DNA of 64,000 bases from Azolla caroliniana (taxonomy: Eukaryota > Polypodiophyta). The first letter of the stretch is position 1. Every line of letters starts with the position of its first letter. Positions 40,633-49,300 of the stretch are shown piece by piece. The notes below the pieces were generated by a model. The model had not been told where the DNA came from. It saw nothing but the letters and a program-made list of their open reading frames with translations, and made no database searches. The position numbers and the translations under genes are program-made. The stretch spans positions 10,292,001 to 10,356,000 of the forward strand of contig JBHGNT010000010.1 in NCBI GenBank assembly GCA_043228905.1, given 5' to 3'.

Positions 40633-42442
40633 TTACACGTTCGGAGGCTGATCACGTTCACGCAAGATCCTCCATCGATAATCGTGCCCGGTAGCTCCTT
40701 TCCCTTCACGATGGCTATGATTTCCGGACTGCTTGTGTCCACCACTACCGATCCTTCCTCCGGATTTTAAAAGAATGCCAGAGCCGGTGGTGTGTCAGCT
40801 GCCGTCCTTTCGGTCTTCAGTCCTTCCGTGAAGCGTGGTACCAGTTGCAATAGCCAGCCTAATAGCAACGTTATTTGGCATTCTTGTAACGCCTACCAGG
40901 TTGGGTTTTCGGGCTGCCATGGGCTGGTGAGCTCTCTGGCATTCTCTTTTTGTCGTTCGAGCTCTCCCGCATTCCGCTCATTTGCCTTCTTCACCCATTT
41001 GGTTGCTTGCTTCCGGATGGCTTCTTGAGTTTCCCACTCCGTGGCTTTGCCTTTTGATCTTGTAGTGACTTGTTGTATGTCCGCGACTTCCACGTCTACC
41101 ATGTTCACCGATGGTCGCTTGTCATAGCTCTTCGCCGGACATTGATTACTATAGTGGCCTTCTTGCTGGCAATAATAGCAGTACAACTTCCGTGCGTTGC
41201 TGGATTCGGCGTGTGTGCTTGGTGGAGGACCGGGGGTAAGTGCTTGGATTTGGTCTTGTTGGCTGCTCGGAGCGCCCTTTTCCCGTTCTCGGGGATGACC
41301 CCCCTTTATGTTGAAATGGCGTTTCTTACTGAAATTCTTTTTGTTGCAGCAACCTTGACGGTGTTGGTCGTCATACTTGCCATAGTTGTCCCTTCGGCGG
41401 TTGTAACTAGGGGAGTGATCCCGGTTGTATCTCTCGTACCGTCCATTATAGTCCCGGTATCTATCCTATCTGTCATACCGGTGATAAGCGTCTCTTCGAT
41501 CGCTGTACAGGACATCTTGTGCCGGTCGGTAGCACTCCTCTCGCTGCCAGCGTTCTTCTTCTTCCTCCTGGTTGCTCCGTGGTTCAATTTGCCGGACCGG
41601 TGGTGCTTGCCGATTTAACAAGTTATACTCACACCGTTCCATTGTGTGACTTCTAGAGTGGCAGAGCAAACATTGGGAACGCATGGTGCGTTCCAGCGCC
41701 GAATGTCCGGCATTCAGGCATGTCATACACTGAACTGCTTGCTGGAAACGGAGGTCTGCTGAAACGCATGGACGTGGGCTTCCGCGTCCGGATCATCCCG
41801 GTATCTGGGATATTGGAACGGCATATCATCTTCTGGTGATGGTACATAGGTTGGTGGTGTTGGTGGTCGTTCCTCCTCTTTTGGTGTCAGAGGTTTGTCC
41901 CGGTCTTCTATCGCCGTCGGAGATCTTTCCTGCTCCTTCTTTGGTGTTAGAGGCTTCTCCTTCTGCCTGGACTTCCGGTGTCGGAGGTCTTTCGTCCTCG
42001 ACTTCTGGTTCCAGAGTGTGGTCAACTTCTGGTATCAGAGTTTCTAGCCTTGTCAATTCTGGTTCCGGTGTCGGCAAGGTATCACACTCCTCGTCCTCTG
42101 GTCCTCCTAGGGTGTCGTTACTACTGTAGTAGTTCGTATGCGCATTGTATTCCCCGTCCAAACCTGATTTAAATGCCGAAAATGCTTCAGATTCGCCTTC
42201 CCCGCTACCAATGCCTGTAGAAGGGATTCCGCTTCCTGGAGGCTACTTATGCTGCTTCCTTCGTCCGGGTAGGCGTTTTGTGGTAACCGAAGTGACTCCT
42301 TGGCCACTCTCCGGATCACCTTGGAAAATGAGTGATTTGCTCTGATTTCTTCTGCCGCTTGCTAGAAAGCCTCTCGTTTCCTCAGTCGTTCAGCAAGTCT
42401 CCTTGCTTGCTCCGTAACCGGGTCGTTTATTGATCGCGTCAT
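40633..42442 (-). pseudogene. OTA2 gag and protease, N-terminal part (decayed)
   Basis: Start ATG at 42442 (MTRSIND) matches OTA1. Recognisable parts: gag N-terminus (RRVAKESLRLPQN), acidic Pro/Glu repeats, PRYRDDPDAEAHVHAFQQT, then a deletion (near 41760) that removes most of the capsid region and joins to the knuckles (CLNAGHSALERTM with a lost Cys, CLLCHSRSHTMERC, CYYCQQEGHYSNQC). Protease DGGS is present near 40670. Frameshifts near 41640, 41300 and 42200. CHR follows at 40627. Confidence 0.85.
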
Positions 42443-42471
42443 CCATTCCCGCCGATGTTCGTTGCGATTGT

Positions 42472-42490
42472 GCAGGAATCGTGGTCGCCA
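42472..42490 (-). promoter_or_regulatory. OTA2 primer-binding site
   Basis: Inverse of TGGCGACCACGATTCCTGC, as in OTA1 and OTA4, 7 nt from the LTR. Confidence 0.75.
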
Positions 42491-42497
42491 AAAACTG

Positions 42498-42937
42498 TGT
42501 TATTCCTTAAGGCCGGACAATGGCCTAACACAGGGTGTCTCCGGAAGACGCTTCACCAAAGGGGTGTTACGGCGAGATAACTTAAGACACAACGATTAAT
42601 TCGACTTAATTGGCTACTTAGCAATAAGGTATACACTTAATACACGCGTAAGATATAACAATTAATATAGAACGGTAATCAATACATGAAGATAAAACAA
42701 GAAGCTTATATTACTTCTCGGTTAAAGTTATGCATTGTAACCGGACCTTTATAAAGGTCACCGGTGCTACTTACAAAAACGGTGCCAACCGGCACCTGTT
42801 CCGGATCTGGATCGGCATACCGATTCCAGTCCGTCCGTTCACTACATAATTATAATCTACTTTACTTAATTAAAATATATTCCGAATAACCATCCCTTTC
42901 ACATTCTGGTCTCTACCCCTTTGCCGGCCGGGTAACA
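42498..42937 (-). repeat. OTA2 5' LTR (440 bp)
   Basis: Plus-strand ends TGTTATTCCT and CCGGGTAACA. Related to the OTA1 LTR throughout (shared TAACACAGGGTGTC, CTTCACCAAAGGG, ACACGCGTAAGATATAACA). On the minus strand a TATA-like CTTTATAAAGG lies near 42750. The right flank is AGGTGAATATG. The matching left duplication is outside the window. Confidence 0.88.
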
Positions 42938-43734
42938 AGGTGAATATGATATAAATATTAGTTACGTAAAATACTTTTTTAATATGTTAAATACTTATAA
43001 AATACGTATTTTACATATAGTACACATAGCACGTTAAATACTTCTAGAATTAGAAAATTATTTACCTCTCTAAAAAATATTTGTAATATTGTAAAAAGCA
43101 TCTATATTTACACAATTTTGTGATGTACATTATAGTTTTACATCCTAAAATGCATACAAGACATTTGAACATTTCACATCCTAAAATACTTCATTTCACA
43201 TCCTAAAATACTTATAATATGGATGCAGACATTCATTTATTCTATAAATTAGTGTAAGTGTGTATCACAATGTTCTACTTCAAATTATAATTATTTATGA
43301 TTATGCCTTCATAGATTCAGGAATTGTCTATGATTATCACACTCAAGATAGGTTTCTCTCTTCTTCTTCTTCTTCTTCTTCTATCTTCTGTGATTATCAC
43401 ACTCAGAGTCAGGACAAGTTTTTGTCTTCTTTTCTCTTTTTTTCTTACTCTTCTGCTTCGTCGTCGTCATCTCTTCTATTCTTCTTTCTTCCTTCTTTTT
43501 GCTTCTTTTTCACTATTTTTTTCTTTCTTTTGCTTTTTGTTGGGCTTTTACTTACATTTTTCAAATATAAATACGTATTATACTTGTTTTTTCAAATGTA
43601 CGTTAAATATCGTATTGGACAAATGTACATGATATTTAATTGAACAACATTGAGGTATAGTATGTACTATACAAATTATGAGGTACTATACGTATTTAAA
43701 CGTTGAACATGGGTACGTAAACAACCATGGTGCT
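42938..43734. other. AT-rich unassigned DNA between the two nests
   Basis: No retrotransposon coding sequence. Short repeated words TCACATCCTAAAATACTT occur about three times (43160-43215) and a (CTT)n pyrimidine stretch at 43355-43520. The ORF at 43260-43643 is a translation of this simple sequence and is not supported as a gene. Possibly the oldest, least element-derived DNA in the window. Confidence 0.5.
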
Positions 43735-43993
43735 TAGTGAGCACTTTTATACAAGTCCTTAAAAGTACTGACAAGTACTTCAATGCTCATATGAGCGACA
43801 GACACTGAATCCTATAAATATGCCTACGTACTAGGCTTGATTCGTAGGCCTATAACGGCCTACCAATTCCAATATGATCCGGTTCCTGGTTCCGGATACC
43901 ATCTGGACACCGATCCGGTTCTTCGTTCCAAACTCCGATCCGACTCTGGCTTGTTCAACCGATCCGGATCTTGTTGAGCTTGTCCGCTCCACA
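43735..43993 (-). repeat. COP2 3' LTR, 5' portion
   Basis: Matches the COP1 LTR in inverse orientation, including GAGCATTGAAGTACT and GGACTTGTATAAAAGTG. It lacks the R/U5 end. Confidence 0.75.
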
Positions 43994-44782
43994 CTCCCTC
44001 TCAAGCTCAACTTGAAGTCAGATCGTAGTGTCTGTGTCTGTGGTTGCCGGTCCTCTCCTTCGGCTCCGCCTGGCTCGCGCTCCTCATCCAGTCCGGTTCT
44101 ACTTTCCTCAACCCGTCCGGTTCCGCGCTCCTCGACCTTCTCGGTCGACTTGACTGTTCAAAAGGCCCTTCTCAACTCCTTCGTTGTTGCGATTCCGACG
44201 CGTCTCAACCCGTCGATTCCTCTGTGTCGGTGTCGACCTCCGCTGCCTCCTTGTCCGTTTAGCCTTCAGTTGATCTGGCTCCTCCGAATCAAACATGCTT
44301 CCGAATCGGGTAACTCCGATTCGTTCTAGCTCTTGTCTGAATTGGCTGTGTCCAATTGTTCCTCAATCTTTAGACCCTTCACGACATCAGACCATGTTCG
44401 TGTCTTGGTCTTCCTGGCTTTGCTTCCCCCTTTTCGGTTGGCTTCAGCTTGCGCTCTCCGTTCTGGTGGCTCCCCCTACGTCCTGTCTCGGCTTCTTCAG
44501 TCGTCCCGTGCACTCCGACTTCTTCAGTCGGGCCGAAATCAAAATTGGTTTCCGACTCGGCTTTTCAGTCGTCTTCCTCATTCATCCTTTCATTCCTCCC
44601 CCTCAAGTTCAGCATATCGAGGTACTGTACATCTAGTGTACCAAAAAATTACCGCAACTTGTCTAAGTCGAGGGGTTTGATGAAGATATCAACCACATGC
44701 CGATCCACCTATTCCACTTCATTGAAACATACACCAGTTCCACTTCATCAAAGATAACGTGTTCCCGGACAAAATTGCACCT
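43994..44782 (-). pseudogene. COP2 pol C-terminus and tail
   Basis: RNase H end (VVDIFIKPLDLDKL), NLRGR, FDFGPTEE, then basic runs rich in Arg, interrupted by several stops. Parallel to COP1 17600-18023, which shares NLRGR and the FDFG-TEE motif. Non-functional. Confidence 0.75.
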
Positions 44783-45117
44783 TGTTGTTGGGGTGGGGGG
44801 TGAAGCCTAGAATGGCTTCACCCCCCTCCCGAGGGGAGTTATGTTAGAGAGAAAGAAGGAGAGAGTGAAACAAGGATGACACCAAAATGATGGGGAAAAA
44901 AGCTCTATCTATTATGTGCCCCATAAGGGGTTTTTATAGTATATAATGTAACGGTTAATAATATGACCGTTACAAAAAGAGGACCGTAACATTCTTGTCA
45001 CATGCACATAATTGTGCATGTGCTTACACATACTCATCCTCACACACTCATATACATTAAACACCTTAGACCATACACATTACACCTTGACCCTCCCGTA
45101 TACCTATACCGATAACA
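44783..45117 (-). repeat. LARD 3' LTR (335 bp)
   Basis: Plus-strand ends TGTTGTTGGGG and CCGATAACA. The minus strand carries CTATAAAAACCCC near 44926-44940, followed by a CT-rich leader and the terminal hairpin. Confidence 0.82.
44795..44826 (-). other. U5 hairpin in the LARD 3' LTR
   Basis: Perfect 13-bp arms GGGGGGTGAAGCC and GGCTTCACCCCCC, loop TAGAAT, close to the U5 end. The copy at 63848 has lost one arm. Confidence 0.88.
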
Positions 45118-45157
45118 CCTGGCACGCTTGTGGAACAGTGCATTGCACATTGAACCC
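45118..45157 (-). other. Conserved pre-3'-LTR block of LARD
   Basis: On the minus strand GGGTTCAATGTGCAATGCAC, then TGTTCCACAAGCGTGCCAGG, abutting the LTR. Same block as in OTA1, OTA3 and OTA4. No polypurine tract. Confidence 0.75.
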
Positions 45158-45836
45158 ACAAGCCCATGCTGAATTTTTTTTGTTGATCGGAATTTCATCG
45201 GTCTTCTCTTCTCTCACAGTCGGAAATCCCTTAACCGAATTACTGCTCTACGATCGATAACTTCGATCGGAGCTGACTTGACTCGAACATTCTTGTTCGA
45301 TCAAAATTTCGCACGATTGGATCGCACACCAATCGTCTTATCCACAGTGGTACCGTCATTTAGGTTTATCAATAATTGTGGGTGTATGTGGATGTGTATA
45401 TATATAGATATAGATATGTTTTTCTTCCTTAGTATGAGTAGTGACGAGTTGCGTTTCCGAAATTTTATGTCCTACCCCTCGGGTTTTTTTTTTCTAAAAT
45501 TATATTAAGTCCCCACTGGTTTTAGAAATCTCGTGTCCTGCCCTTTTGTTTCCGAAAATTGTTTGCATGCCCTCGAGTTTCTAAAATTCCGTAATTCCGT
45601 ACTATGCCCTTGTGCTTTTGAAATTTTGTCTTCTACCCTCGAGCTTTTGAAATTTGAGTGCGTGCCCCCGAGTTATTGTAATTTTCCTCTCTGCTCCTTT
45701 CTCTTTCTCTCTTTCTCTCTTTCTTTCTTGTTATTTCTTTGTTCCCTCTTTGTCTTCTTCGACTGGTATTCTAGTGATAGCAATATGGCTTTGGCAGCAA
45801 TGACGATTGTGGCGGTAGCGATTGTTTGCCATGAAA
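45158..45836 (-). other. LARD internal region, 3' part
   Basis: T-rich, with repeated phrases on the theme TTCCGAAATTTTGT / CCCTCGAGTTT (45440-45690), a degenerate repeat of about 45 bp. No coding region supported. Confidence 0.5.
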
Positions 45837-45942
45837 TAGGGATCAACAACGGCTCGGCTCAAGCCTAAACCGTTTGGCTTAGCGGCTCGGCTCGGCTTGA
45901 GCCTCGCCAAACCGGCTCAAGCCGGCTAAGCCATTTAGAAAT

Positions 45943-46314
45943 TGTTGGCCGGTCAGAGAAGGCAAATGGGAAAGCAAGGTCGGATCGGATAAATATAGAA
46001 ATAGGAATAGAATTATTAGGAGGGACGGATCCGGTAGTTGTAACCGATCCGGATCCGAACCGATTCGGTTTCGGTTAACGGTTGCCTACCGAGCACCGAT
46101 TGTAATCTGGCCGGATGCCTATAAAAAGGATCCGATGTTTTGTAATGAAAGCACGAAGAATTAATATAGTTTTGCTTATGCTGATTCATCTTGTCTTCGT
46201 CTGTGCTTAAGTGTAATTATCATACGCGTGTATTAACATCCTATCCCTACCACCCCTTTGGAGAAGTGTCGGATAGACACCTGTGTTGCGGCTAGTCCAG
46301 CCATACATACAACA
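45943..46314 (+). repeat. OTA4 5' LTR (372 bp)
   Basis: TGTTGGCCGGTCAG to CATACATACAACA. It contains GGATCCGGATC-type palindromes, the TATA box and a CGGATAGACACCTG segment near the 3' end. Confidence 0.95.
46120..46128 (+). promoter_or_regulatory. OTA4 TATA box
   Basis: TATAAAAAG in GCCTATAAAAAGGATCC. It fixes the plus-strand transcription direction. Transcription would start about 30 bp downstream. Confidence 0.8.
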
Positions 46315-46320
46315 CTATTT

Positions 46321-46339
46321 TGGCGACCACGATTCCTGC
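46321..46339 (+). promoter_or_regulatory. OTA4 primer-binding site
   Basis: TGGCGACCACGATTCCTGC, 6 nt after the LTR, identical to OTA1 and OTA2. Confidence 0.78.
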
Positions 46340-46366
46340 AGAGTGCAGAGGACAACCGGGGGATGG

Positions 46367-49300
46367 ATGTCTAGACAAAATAACGACCACATCACCGAAA
46401 GAGGGAGACGCCACGCCGAACGGCAGCGACGACGGGAAGCCTTGCAGCAAGCCGTCGACGAGATCCGGAGCGATCGGTCATTCTCAACAACGCTTCGGCA
46501 AATCGCAGAAAACGCACTGCAGTTCCAAGTTCTACAAGCTTCCGACGAAGGCAGTAGCATAACCAGCCTCCAAGAAGCGGAGACACTACTACAGACTCTC
46601 GCTGGCGGCGACGGGGACGCAGCGGCATTTGCAACATTAGAGGCGGATTCGGATAGCGGGGAAAGCGTGGGATCCCGCTATAAAAGCAGACACGGGAACA
46701 ACCCCTTTGAGTCGGATCACTCAGCAACATCGGAGCCAGAGGAGGAACTAACTCTGGAGTTCGGTGACCGGCAATCGCCGAGGAGGGAGGAGCGGATACC
46801 AACACCACCCGCGGAGGAACCGCAGGAGCGGATACCAACACCACCTGCGGAGGAACCGCAGGAGCGGAGACCGACATCGGAGGAACCAGCGCAGGAGAAT
46901 CAGTGGGACGACACGATGCCGTATCCGTACCCAAAGTATCGGGATGAGCCCGACGGAGAGGCACATGTGTATGCATTCCTGCGAACATGGGAAGCCAACC
47001 ACGTGTCCCAGAGACTGACGGAGGCCGAGGCCGACCGATCCAAAGTCGCCGAATTCGGCATGACATTAGAAGGACCGGCGGCCCGGTGGCACGACAAGCA
47101 CTTACCAGGCAGCTTCGCCACGTTCGAGGCATTGAAAACCCAGTTTTTACGCTTGTTTCATAGACGAGTGGAACAAAGGGAATTGGTCGGACAATTCTAC
47201 ACCACTCGGCAGGGAGAAAACGAGACGGTCCCACAATTTATCGTTCGTTTCCAGACCTTGCACAGTCAATTAGCAAGAGCACCACCCGAAGAGGAGGCCA
47301 AGGCCGTCTTTTTGGCTGCGTTAAAAGACCCACTTCGAGCGATGTGTGGAATCATCGATTTCAGCACCAGCACAATGGACCAAGTCATTGATCGGGTCCT
47401 GGAAATGGACACCACGAGCCCCTTCTTGCCGATGGGGGCGTTACACCAGGCGCTTCCGAAGGAGGAGGATCTCCGGTTCCGACAAGCCCTACAATGCACA
47501 ACATGCCTAAATTCGGGGCACTCGACCGTCGACTGCACCCTGCGTGCACAGTGCATGATATGCAATTCTCGCGCCCACACAACGAACCAATGCGAGTATA
47601 ACCTGTTAACTCGACAAGCGGCACCGGTCCGACACATTGAACCGCGCAATCGGGACCCGGAAGAGAATCGATTCCGGAGGGACGACCGCTACCGACGAGA
47701 ACGCGGCGACAGATACCCCGATAGAAGACGCGACAGCTATGACCGAGAGGAGAACCGAAGGGATAGCTACCCCCGGGACCGGTACGACCGAGAGGAGAAC
47801 CGAAGGGATAGCTACCCCAGGGACCGGTACGACCGAGAGGAGAACCGAAGGGATAGCCACCCCCGGGACCGGTACGACCGAGACGAATCCCCGGAATACG
47901 AGCGACGAAGAGAAGAAAGGCGGCCAGGAAACCGGAATTTCCAACGGAACCAAAGGCGTGGATTCTTCCGTAGAGAGGAGCGTCGGGAGGCAACAAAGAA
48001 TGACAAACCAGTAGCGGCACCGGAGAACCGAAAAACCGAGGACAACCGCCGGGGAATGCCCCTTCCCCAAACATGGGAAAAAGGAGAATCCAGCAACACG
48101 CACAGGGTGTATTGTTATTACTGCCGAAAAGAAGGGCATTACAGTAATCAATGCCCAAGCAAAACAGCCGACAAGCAGCCAGCAGTCAACATGGTGACAG
48201 CCGACGTACAGCAGGTTATCACGCGGTCGAAAGGGAAGGCCGCCGAATGGGAAGCCCAGGAAGCAATCAGAAAACAAGCGGCACAATGGATCAAAGAAGC
48301 CAACGAACAAGGTGCGGCGGAAGTAAGAAACCAAAATATGCCAAGGGAGGAAGAAATCGTACAGCCAGGAGAAAACCCGACATGGCAAGCACTACAAGAT
48401 TGTCAGATCGTGCTGCCGTTGGCGCGGTTACTGCAGTTGGTGCCGCGGTTCACAGCAGACTTACAAGCCGCCGTAAGCAAACCGACGCCGACGCCGGCAC
48501 CGGCATTTTTCTCCAACCCGGAGGAAGGCCCAGCGGTGGTTGATACCAGTAGCCCAGCAATCACGACAATCGTCAAAGGAAAGGAGATTCCAGGAACAAT
48601 TATTGACGGAGGCTCCGGGGTGAACGTCATTAGTCGACAGACATGCGACGACCTAGGCATCCAGGAGTGGGAACCATGCCCCTTCTGGTTACGCATGGCG
48701 GATACAAGCTCAGTCCGACCAACTGGTCTTATCCGGGACTTGGAAGTAACAATAGGAGGCCACGTATTCCGAATATCGGCCGTGGTACTAGAGCTGAATG
48801 TACAAGGCGCATATCCCCTACTGTTAGGACGACCATGGCTGCGAACGGCGCATATCAAGCAAAATTGGCAAAAGAATATGATCACGTTCCGACGAGGGAA
48901 AACAAAGGTACGGGTAGCCACGCAACCACGGGTGCTCACTAGCAAGGAGGCAACCCCTTTATATGCCGAAAGCATCAACATGTTGGAGGGCTTACCGGAT
49001 GAAGAAATTGATCGGTACCTCGAGGAACACCCACAGATCGTTCCACTTTTTGAGGTGGATATCACGGCAGCAGTAGAGCCGTACATCACAATGCCGGACG
49101 AGCCGGACAAAGTGGCGATCCGGGAACTACGCCAAGCACAGGAAGCCCTAGAAAGAGAAATGACGATATCCCAAAGGGTGAAAGCATCCCAGCTGGAAGA
49201 GGTGGACCTCGGCACAACAGAACAACCCCGACCGGTAAAAGTCGCGAAGGAATTGCCGAAGGAGGAAAAACAGGCAATGGTAGCACTGTTAACGGATTTC

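Larger units (their letters stand above)
18666..42937 (-). mobile_element. OTA2: decayed Athila/Tat-like element, outermost container
   Basis: Coding order on the minus strand is 5' LTR (42498-42937), gag-protease (40633-42442), pol (19725-23226) and the start of ORF3 (up to 18666). It is close in sequence to OTA1 but has many stops and frameshifts. CHR splits it after the protease active site with target duplication GAGTG. COP1 cuts ORF3, so the ORF3 end and 3' LTR must lie left of the window. Confidence 0.88.
43735..44782 (-). mobile_element. COP2: minus-strand copia remnant of the COP1 family
   Basis: On the minus strand the end of pol (DRHVVDIFIKPLDLDKLR near 44650-44700), the long acidic/basic pol tail, a polypurine tract GAGAGGGAG (near 43994-44002) and the start of the 3' LTR (TGTGGAGCGGACAAGC) can be followed. 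The LTR breaks off near 43735, just past its TATA box. LARD cuts the pol side at 44782. Confidence 0.8.

Noticed and set aside
43260-43643. 127-codon plus-strand ORF in the AT-rich gap
   Set aside because: Translation is Ser/Phe/Leu low complexity from CTT repeats; no support as a gene.
44783-45138. LARD read as a plus-strand element with 5' LTR at 44783 and primer site TGGCACGCTTG at 45120
   Set aside because: The TATAAAAA box and the block shared with the 3' ends of OTA1, OTA3 and OTA4 favour the minus orientation, with the true primer site at 63826-63843.
46283-46366. Gag-pol start at 46283 inside the OTA4 LTR
   Set aside because: It would lie in the LTR and across the primer-binding site; the conserved GGATGGATG context places the start at 46367.
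46392-47234. 280-codon minus-strand ORF
   Set aside because: Antisense to OTA4 gag; the real frame opposite has domains and conserved order.
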